64,000 nt of DNA from Paralcaligenes sp. KSB-10 (GCF_021266465.1 NZ_CP089848.1:1860001-1924000), one strand, 5' to 3'; positions 30,907 to 41,524 are shown, counted from the stretch's first letter. The notes: generated from the sequence alone by a model not told the origin. Program-made: numbers and translations.

Positions 30907-32286
30907 TCAATTCATGCCGGTACTGAAATTCAGGAACCGGGTACTTGCCCCCTGGAAGGTCAGGCGTACGCTGCCTATCGGGCCGTTACGCTGCTTGCCG
31001 ACGATGATTTCAGCGGTACCTTTATCGGGCGAATCGGGGTTGTAGACTTCATCGCGATAAATAAACAGGATCAGGTCGGCGTCCTGCTCGATAGCCCCCG
31101 ACTCACGCAGATCACTCATGACGGGGCGCTTGTTGGGCCGCTGCTCCAGGCTGCGGTTAAGCTGCGACAAGGCAATCAGCGGGCAATTCAGCTCTTTGGC
31201 CAGGCCCTTCAAGGAACGGCTGATTTCCGAAATTTCAGTCGCCCGATTTTCACCCGACGAATTGGCCGACATGAGCTGCATATAATCGATGATGATCAGG
31301 CCCAGCTGCCCGCACTGGCGCGCCAGGCGCCGGGAACGCGCCCGAACCTCCATGGAGTTCAGGGCCGGGGTCTCATCGATATAGATTTGCGCTTCCTGCA
31401 CCTGCTGCACGGCATGCGTCAGGCGCGGCCAATCATCGGCAGTCAGCTTGCCGGTACGCATGCGCTGCTGGTCGAGCATGCCTACCGAGCCGACCATGCG
31501 CATGGCCAGCTGAACGGCGCCCATTTCCATGGAAAACACCGCCACCGGCAAGCCTTGCTCAATGGCGACGTGCTCGCCGATGTTCATGGAGAACGACGTT
31601 TTACCCATTGAAGGCCGCCCCGCCACAATCACCAGATCGCCCGCCTGCAGGCCCGAGGTCATGCGATCCAGATCGGTGAAACCGGTTGGTACGCCGGTAA
31701 TATCCGAGCCGCCTTCGCGATGATAAAGCTCGTCGATGCGCTCCACCACTTGCGTCAGCAAAGGCTGAATGTCCTGAAAGCCCGACACACCGCGCGAACC
31801 CTCCTGGGCGATCTGGAACACTCGCGACTCGGCTTCATCGAGAAGCTGACGGGCTTCTTTGCCTTGCGGGTTAAAGGCGGCGGCCGAAATTTCGTCGGCC
31901 ACCGACACCAGCTTGCGCAGCATGGAGCGTTCGCGCACGATTTCAGCATAGCGCCGTATATTGGCCGCCGAAGGCGTGTTGTGCGCCAGGGCATTCAGGT
32001 ATGCCAGGCCCCCTACTTCGTCGGCCTTGCCCGCGCTGGCCAAAGACTCGTTGACCGTCACCACATCGGCCGGCCGAGCCAGGCCGATCAGCCGCGAAAT
32101 ATGCTGCCAGATAATGCGATGGTCGAAACGATAAAAATCCTCGTCGCCCAGCACATCGGTGATTCGATCCCAGGCGGCGTTATCGAGCAACAGGCCGCCG
32201 AGCACAGACTGCTCTGCCTCGACCGAGTGCGGCGGTACGCGTAAATAATCCAGTTGCGGATCGCCGCCTGTAGTTTTGCTATCCAA
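30907..32286 (-). CDS. dnaB: Replicative DNA helicase
   Basis: About 459 residues. The N-terminal primase-interacting domain (PPHSVEAEQSVLGGLLLDN) is followed by a RecA-like motor with Walker A GRPSMGKTSFSMN (about residue 220), VFSMEMGAVQLAMRM, and KQRNGPIG near the end. It unwinds DNA at the fork as a hexamer. The start is uncertain: a TTG at 32286 has GAGG eight bases upstream, while a GTG at 32295 overlaps that same GAGG. It is separated from the ribosomal operon by a strong terminator, so it has its own promoter. Confidence 0.95.
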   Translation of the reverse strand: MDSKTTGGDPQLDYLRVPPHSVEAEQSVLGGLLLDNAAWDRITDVLGDEDFYRFDHRIIWQHISRLIGLARPADVVTVNESLASAGKADEVGGLAYLNALAHNTPSAANIRRYAEIVRERSMLRKLVSVADEISAAAFNPQGKEARQLLDEAESRVFQIAQEGSRGVSGFQDIQPLLTQVVERIDELYHREGGSDITGVPTGFTDLDRMTSGLQAGDLVIVAGRPSMGKTSFSMNIGEHVAIEQGLPVAVFSMEMGAVQLAMRMVGSVGMLDQQRMRTGKLTADDWPRLTHAVQQVQEAQIYIDETPALNSMEVRARSRRLARQCGQLGLIIIDYMQLMSANSSGENRATEISEISRSLKGLAKELNCPLIALSQLNRSLEQRPNKRPVMSDLRESGAIEQDADLILFIYRDEVYNPDSPDKGTAEIIVGKQRNGPIGSVRLTFQGASTRFLNFSTGMN

Positions 32287-32322
32287 AATCAGCACCTCGA
32301 TATAAGCGGGAAGACGAAAGTA

Positions 32323-32348
32323 GAAAAGCCGGTTTACACCGGCTTTTC
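32323..32348 (-). terminator. Terminator after rplI
   Basis: GAAAAGCCGGT and its exact complement form an 11-bp stem around a 4-base loop. The terminal AAAA/TTTT supplies a U tract in either direction. It closes the rpsF-priB-rpsR-rplI operon 64 bases after the rplI stop. Confidence 0.88.
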
Positions 32349-32411
32349 AGTAAAGGCAAGCGATAACGAACGCCCCGCACTCGGCCGGGCGACGCGTCAT
32401 CGAACGGACAC

Positions 32412-32867
32412 TTAAGCCATTTCGCCTTGCACCACGACAGTAATGTCGGACACTACGTCGGCGTGAAGCGCCACCTGAACCGAGTATTCGCCAATGGCCT
32501 TGAGTGAGCCGTCGGGCAAACGAATCTGCGATTTCTCGACTGTCGTAAAACCTTCTTTATGCAAAGCGACGGCGATATCCATATTGGTAACCGAACCGAA
32601 CAAACGGCCGTCAACACCGGATTTTTGCGAAATCTTGAGCGTCAGGCCCGAAAGCTTTTCGCCGGCGGATTGCGCGGCAGCCAATTTTTCGGCCTGAATT
32701 TTTTCGAGCTCGGCACGGCGGGCTTCGAATTCTTTCAAGGCGGCATCGGTAGCCCGGCGGGCAATTTTTTGAGGAATCAGGTAATTGCGGGCATAGCCGT
32801 CGCGCACACGCACGACTTCACCGAGATTACCCAGATTGACAACTTTTTCAAGCAGAATAACTTGCAT
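32412..32867 (-). CDS. rplI: 50S ribosomal protein L9
   Basis: 151 residues, the usual L9 length. The N-domain opens [19 protein letters not shown] with [10 protein letters not shown], followed by the long connecting helix ([20 protein letters not shown]) and the C-domain with [10 protein letters not shown]. It binds 23S rRNA domain V and limits frameshifting. It is the last gene of the rpsF operon, 15 bases after rpsR. Confidence 0.98.
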   Translation of the reverse strand: MQVILLEKVVNLGNLGEVVRVRDGYARNYLIPQKIARRATDAALKEFEARRAELEKIQAEKLAAAQSAGEKLSGLTLKISQKSGVDGRLFGSVTNMDIAVALHKEGFTTVEKSQIRLPDGSLKAIGEYSVQVALHADVVSDITVVVQGEMA

Positions 32868-32882
32868 GACTATAGCCCCGGA

Positions 32883-33155
32883 TTAGTTGTGGTTATCGGT
32901 GTAAGGCAACAGGGCCAGAAACCGGGCACGCTTGATCGCGGTGTCGAGCTGGCGCTGATAGTGAGCCTTGGTACCGGTTAAGCGGGCAGGAATGATTTTG
33001 CCGTTTTCCTGGATGAAATCGCGCAAGGTATCCAGGTCTTTGTAGTCGATTTCGTCGACGCCAGCAGCGCTGAAACGGCAGAACTTGCGGCGTTTGAACA
33101 GCGGATTTTGCTGGGTGAACTTACGTTTTTCTTTGCTCTTTTTGAAGAAAGCCAT
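32883..33155 (-). CDS. rpsR: 30S ribosomal protein S18
   Basis: 90 residues, basic, with [20 protein letters not shown] and [26 protein letters not shown]-type motifs (given here in part) of S18. It binds with S6 to the central domain of 16S rRNA. AGAGGC precedes the ATG. It lies in the canonical order rpsF-priB-rpsR-rplI. Confidence 0.98.
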   Translation of the reverse strand: MAFFKKSKEKRKFTQQNPLFKRRKFCRFSAAGVDEIDYKDLDTLRDFIQENGKIIPARLTGTKAHYQRQLDTAIKRARFLALLPYTDNHN

Positions 33156-33258
33156 AATGTGCCTCTTGAGTTTTCGGAGCTTTACGCCCCAATCAATATT
33201 TACTATGCATCGAATCGCCAGGCGACTCGCACTGTTTGAATTTGCCTGTGGATTTCAG

Positions 33259-33576
33259 CTAAACCAGCGCCGTGGCGCCGCCAGCAAAAATCCGGTTTGC
33301 CTGCTGTATATGCAAAACCACTTTGTTCGAGCCTTTTCGGGTCGGGGCCAAAAAACCCTCTATCGACAAGGCGGCACCTAGTGGCGTATCGGCCAACAAC
33401 AAGGCAATGTCGCCCAGGGCTACGGCGGAAAGTACCAGTTCGACGCGGCGTGGATGGCCTGCCTCCTGAACTTCCGATTCGTGATTCAGCACCATCTCGA
33501 TCGCCGGCAAACCCGCTGGGGTATATCTGAGAGGCTTGACCTCCAGAGCCGTGGCGGTCATGACGACCTGATTCAC
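33259..33576 (-). CDS. priB: Primosomal replication protein N (PriB)
   Basis: 105 residues from a GTG at 33576 ([20 protein letters not shown] matches the PriB start); in-frame starts further upstream run into rpsF. A single OB fold with [12 protein letters not shown] and [13 protein letters not shown]. It binds single-stranded DNA and PriA in replication restart. It begins 26 bases after rpsF and 103 bases before rpsR. Confidence 0.92.
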   Translation of the reverse strand: MNQVVMTATALEVKPLRYTPAGLPAIEMVLNHESEVQEAGHPRRVELVLSAVALGDIALLLADTPLGAALSIEGFLAPTRKGSNKVVLHIQQANRIFAGGATALV

Positions 33577-33601
33577 GCTGCAACCCGGAACAAAGGCAAA
33601 A

Positions 33602-33979
33602 TTATTCCGCTTGCGTTGCCGGTGCAGCTTCGGCCGTTGCCTTGCGCGCCTCTTCGCGTTCAACCGACTTCATCATGATGGACGGAGTCGTTTGAGCCTT
33701 TTTGGTTTTGATGACCAAATGACGAAGCACCGCATCGTTATAGCGGAACGAATGTTCGAGCTCGTCGAGCGTGGTCTGTCCACATTCGATGTTCAAGCAT
33801 ACATAATGGGCTTTGACGAGTTTCTGGATAGGGTAAGCCAGTTGGCGGCGACCCCAGTCTTCGAAACGGTGCACCTGGCCACCATTACCGGTAACAACCG
33901 ATTGATAGCGCTCGACCATGGCAGGCACTTGCTCGCTTTGATCGGGATGCACAATAAACACTACTTCGTAGTGACGCAT
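33602..33979 (-). CDS. rpsF: 30S ribosomal protein S6
   Basis: 125 residues from the ATG at 33979 ([18 protein letters not shown]), which follows AAGGAG; the track-like longer start at 34021 has no support. The ferredoxin-like S6 fold includes [20 protein letters not shown] and [18 protein letters not shown]. The C-terminal 25 residues are a variable Ala/Glu-rich tail. It partners S18 and is the first gene of its operon. Confidence 0.97.
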   Translation of the reverse strand: MRHYEVVFIVHPDQSEQVPAMVERYQSVVTGNGGQVHRFEDWGRRQLAYPIQKLVKAHYVCLNIECGQTTLDELEHSFRYNDAVLRHLVIKTKKAQTTPSIMMKSVEREEARKATAEAAPATQAE

Positions 33980-34159
33980 AAAACTACACTCCTTAAGGAT
34001 ATCTTCCGGCGGCATCGACACGCAATGCGCTGTGCTTACAGCTACCGGAAGGGGCAGCCCGCCCCCCGCAAATAGGCGAAGAGTCGAGCAAGAAACCAGC
34101 TATTCTAGCACGCCTGGGGCGGGCAGTTCATAATGGAATCATCTTGGGGACAAGCAAAA

Positions 34160-34966
34160 CTACCCTTCAACCACCGCATAAGCCGAATGGTTGTGTATGG
34201 ATTCAAAGTTTTCAGCCTCGATCCTGAAGCGTTGCATGCCAGCAACATTTTTAATCTGTACCGCGACATCCCGCACCAGATCTTCAACAAATTTAGGGTT
34301 TTCGTAGGCACGCTCGGTAACGAATTTTTCATCGACACGTTTCAGCAAGCCCCAAAGCTCGCACGAAGCCTGGGCTTCGATCGAACGGATCAAACCATCG
34401 AGATCGACGTCGGCGCGGCCGGCAAATACGACGTTGACGGTGACATGCGAACGCTGATTATGCGCTCCATACTCGGAAATGGCCTTGGAACACGGGCACA
34501 GGCTGGTGACAGGCACCAGCACCGACAGTTCGAACTCGACAGCGCCATTGGACTGCACGCGGGCAATCCACTTGACCTCGTAATCCATCAGACTTGCCAC
34601 TCCCGAAACCGGGGCCACCTTGTTGATGAAATACGGGAACGAAGCCGCAATATCGCCCTTTTCGGCATGCAGCAACAACAGCATGCTTTGCGCCATATCG
34701 CAAAACAACGCCGGTGTCATGGCGGTGGCACGATGCTGCTCGAGCAAGGCCACGAAACGCGACATGTGTGTACCCTTTTCTTCGGGCGGCAAGGCAACAG
34801 TGAGCTCCCAGGTTGCCACGGTGGGCATAGCCTGCCCATCGGCGCCCGCCACGAACATGGGATGGCGCACACCGCGCACGCCCACGCGCTGGATCGGCAA
34901 ATGCCGGGTATCGACGCTGCTCTGTACATCTGGCATGGCAACCGCAGGATCAATCAGAGAATTCAT
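34160..34966 (-). CDS. folE2: GTP cyclohydrolase I type B (FolE2)
   Basis: 268 residues, the usual FolE2 length. [20 protein letters not shown] (about residue 150) contains the metal-binding Cys and is diagnostic, as is [20 protein letters not shown] near the N-terminus. It converts GTP to dihydroneopterin triphosphate, the first step of folate and pterin synthesis. Type B can use Mn or Fe and often replaces or backs up the zinc-dependent FolE. It lies 152 bases downstream of dxs on the same strand. Confidence 0.96.
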   Translation of the reverse strand: MNSLIDPAVAMPDVQSSVDTRHLPIQRVGVRGVRHPMFVAGADGQAMPTVATWELTVALPPEEKGTHMSRFVALLEQHRATAMTPALFCDMAQSMLLLLHAEKGDIAASFPYFINKVAPVSGVASLMDYEVKWIARVQSNGAVEFELSVLVPVTSLCPCSKAISEYGAHNQRSHVTVNVVFAGRADVDLDGLIRSIEAQASCELWGLLKRVDEKFVTERAYENPKFVEDLVRDVAVQIKNVAGMQRFRIEAENFESIHNHSAYAVVEG

Positions 34967-35118
34967 AGTAACAACCTAAAAGACGCTCAGCCCAGGCTGG
35001 GTCTTGACCAAATAGACAAGTTTTCCATTATGGAATGCGCGGATTGGATATCACCCTAAAACCCTAATGGTATTAGGACATTACACCACAAGCCACTCTG
35101 GGAAATCGAGCAATAAGC

Positions 35119-36987
35119 TTATGCGAGCTCCAGCAGTGTCGAAAAACGCCCGCGAATCGAGGCCTCGATTCCCGCCGCGTCCAGTCCCAGGCCTTGCAAC
35201 AACACGGCCTGCTCACCATGATCGATAAACCGGTCGGGCAAGCCAAGCTGCAGTACTGGGAGATCGATACCCTCGGCGCTGAGGAACTCAAGCACCGCGC
35301 TTCCGGCCCCCCCCATGACGGCAGCCTCTTCGAGCGTGACAAAGGCATCGTGTGTGGCGGCCAGCGACCGCAGCATGGCTTCATCGAGCGGCTTGACAAA
35401 GCGCATATCGACCAGGCTGACATCCAGGGCCTGGGCCGCCTGCAAGCCAGGCTGCACCAGCGTGCCAAACCCCAGAATGGCGATGCGGCGCCCGGCGCGC
35501 CGAAGCACGGCCTTGCCTATCTCGACGGTTTCAAGCCCGGCCACAACCTGAGCACCGCACCCGGCGCCGCGAGGGTAACGCACGGAAGCCGGTCCAGGAT
35601 GCTGGAAACAGGTACTCAGCAACAAACGGGCTTCATTTTCGTCGGACGGGGCTGCCACCACCATATTGGGCACGCAGCGCAAAAAGGCAATATCGTAGTT
35701 CCCGGCATGCGTTGCGCCATCGGCGCCTACGATGCCCGCCCGGTCCAGCGCAAACGTAACATCCAGATTCTGCAAGGCCACGTCATGAATGAACTGGTCG
35801 TATCCGCGCTGCAGAAAAGTGGAGTAAATAGCCACAACCGGTTTTTGCCCTTCACACGCCAGGCCTGCCGCAAATGTAACAGCGTGCTGTTCAGCGATAC
35901 CGACGTCGAAATACCGGGCCGGGAAACGCTGCTCGAACTCGACCAGGCCGCTGCCTTCACGCATGGCGGGAGTAATGCCATAGAGCCGCTCATCAGCCTG
36001 GGCCATATCGCACAGCCAGTGGCCAAATACCTGGGTAAAGGTCTGCTTGGCAGGCACCTTGGATTTCTGTATGCCGATGCTGGGATCGAATTTTCCAGGG
36101 CCGTGATACAACACCGGATCGGCCTCGGCCAGCTTATAGCCCTGGCCTTTTTTGGTGACGACGTGCAAAAACTGCAAACCACCCAAAGCCTGCAGATTTT
36201 CCAGAGTAGGGACCAGGGCATCCAGATCATGCCCATCGATGGGCCCTACATAGTTGAAACCCAGTTCCTCGAAAAGCGTTGCCGAGGACACCATGCCTTT
36301 GGCATGCCCTTCAAAGCGGCGAGCCAGCTCGAGAACCGGCGGCACATGCTGCAATACGGCTCGCCCGACGTTTTTGGCGGCGGCATAAAACCCGCCTGAC
36401 AGCAATCGGGCCAAATAACGGTTGAGCGCCCCCACGGGCGGCGAAATCGACATGTCATTGTCGTTCAATACCACCAGCAGATTGACCCCCTGGGTAACTC
36501 CCGCGTTATTCAGGGCCTCGAAGGCCATGCCTGCCGTCATTGCGCCGTCGCCGATGACGGCGATGTGCTGGCGCTGCAGCCCCAGATTGCGCGACGCTAC
36601 CGCCATGCCCAAGGCCGCCGAGATCGAGGTCGAAGAATGCGCCGTGCCAAACGCATCGTATTCGGACTCGCTGCGCTTGGGAAAGCCCGACATTCCACCC
36701 ATTTGCCGCAAGCGCCCCATCTGCTCGCGCCGCCCGGTCAATATTTTATGAGGATAGGACTGATGCCCTACATCCCACACGATACGATCATCGGGCGTGT
36801 TGAACACATGATGCAAAGCAATGGTCAGTTCCACCGTGCCCAGGTTGGACGACAGATGGCCGCCGGTCCTGGAAACCGACTGCAGCACAAACTCGCGCAA
36901 CTGCGCCGCGACTTCTTTAAGCTCACGACGCCCCAATGGCCGCAGATCGGCGGGCGACTGAATTTGATCGAGCGAGACAGTAGTCAT
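35119..36987 (-). CDS. dxs: 1-deoxy-D-xylulose-5-phosphate synthase
   Basis: 622 residues, normal length. The thiamine diphosphate motif is [18 protein letters not shown] (about 153-170), and [18 protein letters not shown] holds the catalytic His. The transketolase pyrimidine-binding domain begins near 320 and the C-terminal domain near 490. It joins pyruvate and glyceraldehyde 3-phosphate in the MEP pathway. It lies downstream of ispA and xseB, the common xseB-ispA-dxs order. Confidence 0.98.
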   Translation of the reverse strand: MTTVSLDQIQSPADLRPLGRRELKEVAAQLREFVLQSVSRTGGHLSSNLGTVELTIALHHVFNTPDDRIVWDVGHQSYPHKILTGRREQMGRLRQMGGMSGFPKRSESEYDAFGTAHSSTSISAALGMAVASRNLGLQRQHIAVIGDGAMTAGMAFEALNNAGVTQGVNLLVVLNDNDMSISPPVGALNRYLARLLSGGFYAAAKNVGRAVLQHVPPVLELARRFEGHAKGMVSSATLFEELGFNYVGPIDGHDLDALVPTLENLQALGGLQFLHVVTKKGQGYKLAEADPVLYHGPGKFDPSIGIQKSKVPAKQTFTQVFGHWLCDMAQADERLYGITPAMREGSGLVEFEQRFPARYFDVGIAEQHAVTFAAGLACEGQKPVVAIYSTFLQRGYDQFIHDVALQNLDVTFALDRAGIVGADGATHAGNYDIAFLRCVPNMVVAAPSDENEARLLLSTCFQHPGPASVRYPRGAGCGAQVVAGLETVEIGKAVLRRAGRRIAILGFGTLVQPGLQAAQALDVSLVDMRFVKPLDEAMLRSLAATHDAFVTLEEAAVMGGAGSAVLEFLSAEGIDLPVLQLGLPDRFIDHGEQAVLLQGLGLDAAGIEASIRGRFSTLLELA

Positions 36988-37122
36988 ACAAATAGGTAAA
37001 TTGACAGCGAACGCCTAATGGCAATCCCGGGGACAAAGAAGCGGTGCGGGCATCGTGCCGCACCCATTATTCTAGAACTTATGGCGCAAGCCTGATGCGC
37101 ACAGGGAAAAACCCCGGCATTG

Positions 37123-38037
37123 CTAATGATCACGGCCTACGATGTAGTCGGCTATTTCGCCCAGCCGGACCCCGGCCGTCCCAAGCGGCAACAAGGCGGC
37201 GTGCGCTTCCGCCCGCAAGACTTCCAGCAACTGGCGCGAGGCGTCCAGGCCCATCAATGAAACATAGGTCGGCTTGTTTTCGGCCATATCCTTGCCGGCC
37301 GTTTTTCCAAGTGTAGCCGTATCGGACGTGACATCCAGGATGTCGTCCACCACCTGAAAAGCCAGGCCGATGGCAGCCGCGTACGATTCCAGCCCGTCGC
37401 GGGTGGTGGAACTGGCTCCGGCAACGATACCGCCCAACAGCACGCTCGCGCCCAGCATGGCACCGGTTTTCATGCTGTGCATGGTTTGCAGCTGCTCGCG
37501 CGACAGCGTATTGCCTACATTGCTGCAATCAATCGCCTGCCCCCCGGCCATGCCCATGCTTCCCGCCGAATGTGCCAGTATTTGCACAGCCTGCACGATC
37601 AAGGCCGGAGCAATCGGCATTTGCGCCAGCAGCTCGAACGCCAGGGGCTGCAGCGCATCGCCCGCCAGCATGGCCGTAGCCTCGTCGAATTGCACATGGA
37701 CCGTGGGCCGGCCGCGCCGCAAAGCGTCGTCGTCCATGCAGGGCAAATCGTCGTGTACCAATGAATATGCATGAATCAGCTCGACCGCTGCCGCCGCATG
37801 ATCGAGCGCCATATCCTGGGCTGTCGTGGCGGTGCCGACCGGCTTGCAGGCTTCGCCCGCGGCGTACACCAACGCCGCGCGTACACGCTTGCCACCGCCC
37901 AAAACAGCGTACCGCATGGCTTGATGCAGGGTTTCCGGTACAGCGTCGGCCTCGGGCAGGACGCGCCCGAGCATCGCCTCGGTATACTGGACTCGCGCGG
38001 CCAGCCAGGCAGAAAACTCAAGGTGCTTGGCGCCCAT
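37123..38037 (-). CDS. ispA: Farnesyl diphosphate synthase
   Basis: 304 residues from the ATG at 38037, two bases after the xseB stop; a TTG at 38043 that overlaps the stop is an alternative. The first Asp-rich motif is VHDDLPCMDDDALRRG (about 91), and the second is FQVVDDILDVTSD (about 233). GGKRVRAAL binds the diphosphate. It condenses IPP with DMAPP and GPP to make farnesyl diphosphate. It is part of the isoprenoid cluster with dxs. Confidence 0.97.
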   Translation of the reverse strand: MGAKHLEFSAWLAARVQYTEAMLGRVLPEADAVPETLHQAMRYAVLGGGKRVRAALVYAAGEACKPVGTATTAQDMALDHAAAAVELIHAYSLVHDDLPCMDDDALRRGRPTVHVQFDEATAMLAGDALQPLAFELLAQMPIAPALIVQAVQILAHSAGSMGMAGGQAIDCSNVGNTLSREQLQTMHSMKTGAMLGASVLLGGIVAGASSTTRDGLESYAAAIGLAFQVVDDILDVTSDTATLGKTAGKDMAENKPTYVSLMGLDASRQLLEVLRAEAHAALLPLGTAGVRLGEIADYIVGRDH

Positions 38038-38039
38038 GC

Positions 38040-38342
38040 TCAACCCTCGCCATCGCTGGCGCTATCGACCAGTGGCTTGAGCAGGTTGTCCTGCAAAACA
38101 CGGACCTGCTGTTCGGCGGCATCAAGACGCTGCTGGCAAATTCGCGCCAGTTCCACACCTTTTTCATAGGCGGCCAGCGACTGGTCAAGCGCCAGCGTGC
38201 CGTTTTCCATTTGCACCACCAAAGCCTCGAGCTGAGCCAGCGCCGTTTCGAAATCCTGAGGAAGCGCAGTCGCACCCGTCGACGCCGTACCGGCGGAGGG
38301 TTTGCCTGGCTTCTCGCCGGGAGTGGAATTTTTATCAACCAT
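38040..38342 (-). CDS. xseB: Exodeoxyribonuclease VII small subunit
   Basis: 100 residues from the ATG at 38342; the longer reading from 38390 is not supported. The XseB helix pair is clear (DFETALAQLEALVVQMENG, then LDQSLAAYEKGVELARICQQ), preceded by a low-complexity Ser/Thr/Gly tail of about 30 residues. It binds the large subunit XseA, encoded elsewhere. It is the first gene of xseB-ispA-dxs. Confidence 0.95.
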   Translation of the reverse strand: MVDKNSTPGEKPGKPSAGTASTGATALPQDFETALAQLEALVVQMENGTLALDQSLAAYEKGVELARICQQRLDAAEQQVRVLQDNLLKPLVDSASDGEG

Positions 38343-38570
38343 CGTGCTTATCCAGAAATAGGAGTGCGGCAAATGCCGCATGGGTTTCAAGCCCTTCCGT
38401 GATTGTACGAGATGCCCGCCGCATGTGCCGCCATATTGGGGATAGGTCTTGTTTTATAAGAGAAAATTTAGGGTACAATCCCTCTCCTTAACTTATTTCA
38501 TCGGCCAATCCGTTTTTTCTTCGCACCAGACCGGATGTGCAGGCCTGGTTTTTTCCTGGCGGGGGGAATC

Positions 38571-39719
38571 ATGACCGACATCGGTCGGGTGGCGCATTTG
38601 GCGCCCGCACGTACGCAACTTTCGGTCAGCAGTTATTTTGACGAAGCCATTTTTGCCCGCGAGCAAGAACTCATTTTCAAAAACTCTGCTCTGTACGTTG
38701 GGCACGAAAAACTTGTTCCCGAAGTCGGCGACTGGCGTACGCTGCCGCACGAGCACGCCGGCCGCGTACTGGTGCGCAACGCTCTAGGGGTTGAATTGCT
38801 GTCCAATGTCTGCCGCCATCGCCAAGCCATCATGCTGGGCGGGGCAGCCGGCAATGTGACCGACCCACAGAAATCCAGCGGCAACCTGCGCGATACCGGC
38901 GGCAATATCGTATGCCCGGTGCATCGATGGACATACAGCCAGCAGGGCCAACTGATAGGCGCCCCTCATTTCGACAACAAGCCTTGCTCGAATCTGCAAA
39001 AATTCACGCTCAAGAACTGCCACGGCCTGTTGTTCGAAGGGGCGCGCAACCCTGCGCACGACATGGCGGCCCTGTTTCATCGGCCGGAGTTCGATTTCTC
39101 CGATTATGTGCTCGATCATGTCGAAATTCATCGCTGCCGATACAACTGGAAAACCTTTATCGAGGTCTACCTCGAAGACTACCATGTAGGCCCTTTTCAT
39201 CCGGGCCTGGGCCAGTTCGTAACCTGCAACGATTTAAGCTGGGAATTTTCCGACTGGTACAGCGCCCAGCGGGTCGGCGTGCACAAGGCCCTGACGCAAC
39301 CCGGCACCGGTGTGTACAAAGACTGGCACGACCGCCTGCTCGAGTACCGTGCCGGCGATGCCCCCGAATTCGGAGCGGTATGGGTTACTTATTTTCCAAC
39401 CCACATGATCGAACTTTATCCGCACGTGGTGGTGCTGTCCACGCTGCATCCGGTCGGCCCGCAAGAAACCGTGAACATTGTCGAGTTCTATTACCCCGAA
39501 GACATTGCCGCGTTCGAGCGTGAATTCGTTCAAGCACAGCGCGCCGCCTACATGGAAACCGCCATCGAAGACGATGAAATCGCCGAACGCATGGATGCCG
39601 GCCGCAAGGCGCTCATGCTGCGAGGCACCAACGAAACCGGCCCTTACCAGTCGCCGATGGAAGATGGCATGATGCACTTCCACGAATGGTATCGGCGCCT
39701 GATGGACACCGGGCGTTAA
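38571..39719 (+). CDS. Rieske aromatic ring-hydroxylating dioxygenase, alpha subunit type
   Basis: 382 residues from the ATG at 38571, behind GGGGGG. The Rieske cluster ligands are CRHRQ (about 82) and CPVHRW (about 115), with an insert between them. The mononuclear iron site is in EVYLEDYHVGPFHPG (about 203-217) with a distal Asp/Glu. It would oxygenate an aromatic or quaternary-amine substrate. No ferredoxin or reductase gene is adjacent; the nearest reductase is at 7686. It is divergent from xseB. Confidence 0.9.
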   Translation: MTDIGRVAHLAPARTQLSVSSYFDEAIFAREQELIFKNSALYVGHEKLVPEVGDWRTLPHEHAGRVLVRNALGVELLSNVCRHRQAIMLGGAAGNVTDPQKSSGNLRDTGGNIVCPVHRWTYSQQGQLIGAPHFDNKPCSNLQKFTLKNCHGLLFEGARNPAHDMAALFHRPEFDFSDYVLDHVEIHRCRYNWKTFIEVYLEDYHVGPFHPGLGQFVTCNDLSWEFSDWYSAQRVGVHKALTQPGTGVYKDWHDRLLEYRAGDAPEFGAVWVTYFPTHMIELYPHVVVLSTLHPVGPQETVNIVEFYYPEDIAAFEREFVQAQRAAYMETAIEDDEIAERMDAGRKALMLRGTNETGPYQSPMEDGMMHFHEWYRRLMDTGR

Positions 39720-39746
39720 CCCCCCCGGCGCCACAGCCGCCGGGAA

Positions 39747-40616
39747 TCAGGCCGAGCCCCGGGCAACCGGCCGGGAAGCGTCGCTGCACCACTCGCTCCA
39801 CGAGCCCGGATAAAGCGCCGAGCCTTTCAATCCGGCCAACTCCATGGAAAACAGGTTATGGCAGGCGGTAATGCCGGAGCCGCATTGATGCACGATCTGG
39901 TTTGCGGGCCGCCCCTCCAGCAATGCATCGAACTCGGCACGCAACACCGCCGGCGCCTTGAAATGCCCATCGGCCTGCAGATTCAGGGTATTGGGCCGAT
40001 TCAGGGCTCCCGGTATATGCCCGGCAACCGGATCCATGGGTTCGACCTCGCCCGCGTAACGGTTGCCGGCACGCGCATCGATCACCGTAAATACAGGCTT
40101 GTGCAAATTGGCCAGCACCCCGTCGGCATCGACCACAGGCATGGCCGGACCGCCTGCGGCGCCCATGCCGCGCACGGACTGGGCTTCAATGGCTTTTTCA
40201 TCGTTCGTGCCGGATTGGACTGGACCGCCGCCGGCCAGCCAGGCACGCCACCCGCCATCGAGAACCGCCACCTGCTCATGCCCGAGCCAGCGCAGCATCC
40301 ACCATAAGTGAGCGGCAAACATGCCTGTATCGGCATCGTATATGGCCACTTTCGACGCGGCAGTCAGGCCGCAGGCCTGCATGAGTGCCGCAAAATCGGC
40401 GAATTCCGGCAGCGGATGACGGCCATTGCGCCCGGTTTTCGGGGCCGACAGACGGCTTTCGTGATCCAGATAAATTGCACCCGGTATATGGCCCTGCTCG
40501 TAGGCGCGGCGCCCCGCCTGGTGATCTTTAAGATCGTGGCGGACATCGAAAATCAGCCATTGCCCGGTTTGAATGCCCGCCTGTAATTCGGCCGCGCCGA
40601 TAAGCAAATTGAACAC
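39747..40616 (-). CDS. Two-domain sulfurtransferase (SseA-like)
   Basis: 289 residues with two rhodanese domains (about 8-125 and 165-285). The catalytic loop HQCGSGITACHN in the second domain has Cys followed by GSG-I-T, the mercaptopyruvate sulfurtransferase pattern (CGSGVTA) rather than the thiosulfate type. It moves sulfur from 3-mercaptopyruvate to thiols or cyanide. The start is a GTG at 40616 behind AAGGA. It lies 11 bases after the EamA gene on the same strand and is co-transcribed. Confidence 0.93.
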   Translation of the reverse strand: MFNLLIGAAELQAGIQTGQWLIFDVRHDLKDHQAGRRAYEQGHIPGAIYLDHESRLSAPKTGRNGRHPLPEFADFAALMQACGLTAASKVAIYDADTGMFAAHLWWMLRWLGHEQVAVLDGGWRAWLAGGGPVQSGTNDEKAIEAQSVRGMGAAGGPAMPVVDADGVLANLHKPVFTVIDARAGNRYAGEVEPMDPVAGHIPGALNRPNTLNLQADGHFKAPAVLRAEFDALLEGRPANQIVHQCGSGITACHNLFSMELAGLKGSALYPGSWSEWCSDASRPVARGSA

Positions 40617-40627
40617 TACGGATCCTT

Positions 40628-41524
40628 TTAATCAATACTGCTTGCCGTTGCCGACTGCATCGTCGTGCCCCGCATGATGCGGTCTTCACTAACTGTGCGC
40701 CAAATGGACAGCAAGCCTGAAGCGATAATAAGCGCCATGCCCCCCCAGGCAATGGCATCGGGCCGATCGCCCCAAAATGCAACGCCCAGCAAAGCGGCAA
40801 AGATAATTGTGGTGTACTGCAGGGCCGCCGTCAACAAGGCCGAACCCAGGCCAAATGCGCGCGTCATCGCCAGTTGGCCTATCATGCCCGACGATCCGAT
40901 CCCGAACAAAGCCAGCCACGCTTCCCAACTGAGGGGACGCCAGCCGCCGAAACTCAGCCCGACCAGGCTGCTGGCGCAGACGCAACTGGAAAATATCAGC
41001 ACGGTGCGCCACTCGGGCTCGCCGACCCGGCCCAATTCCCGAATCTGCATCATGGCCACCGCCGAGAACGCCCCCGCGCCCAGACCCAGAATCGCGGCAA
41101 GCCAGTGATCGTGTTCAATGCTGGGACGCAAGACCCCCACAACCCCCAGGAAACCGAATAGAACGGCAAGGATCCGAACCGGGTCGCGCTGCGAGCCGCC
41201 CCAGCCGAGCATCCAGCCGGCAATAAACAGGGGTGCGGTGTAATTCAGACTGATGGCGGTCGACAGCGGCAAGTGCGCCAGGGCGTAGAAACCGAGCCAC
41301 ATCGAGGTCACACCGGAGACATTTCGCCAGAAGTGAAGCTTCCAACTGCTGGGAGCTATGGTTCGGCGGTAAAACTTGGCCCACACGAACAGGAAAATAA
41401 TGGAGGGGATCCCGCGAAACAGCACCACTTCAGACAAAGAGGCGCCAAAATCGGACGCTACCTTTACACAGGCCCCCATGATTGCAAACATGACGCAAGC
41501 CAATAACATCCAGAGAGACTGCAT
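40628..41524 (-). CDS. EamA/DMT-family transporter
   Basis: 298 residues, ten predicted membrane segments in two EamA repeats (about 3-135 and 145-280). Motifs LSLSTAISLNYTAPLFIAG-like and GALLTAALQYTTIIFAALLG are family-typical. It probably exports a metabolite; no substrate can be assigned. It is divergent from htpX and upstream of the sulfurtransferase. Confidence 0.9.
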   Translation of the reverse strand: MQSLWMLLACVMFAIMGACVKVASDFGASLSEVVLFRGIPSIIFLFVWAKFYRRTIAPSSWKLHFWRNVSGVTSMWLGFYALAHLPLSTAISLNYTAPLFIAGWMLGWGGSQRDPVRILAVLFGFLGVVGVLRPSIEHDHWLAAILGLGAGAFSAVAMMQIRELGRVGEPEWRTVLIFSSCVCASSLVGLSFGGWRPLSWEAWLALFGIGSSGMIGQLAMTRAFGLGSALLTAALQYTTIIFAALLGVAFWGDRPDAIAWGGMALIIASGLLSIWRTVSEDRIMRGTTMQSATASSID

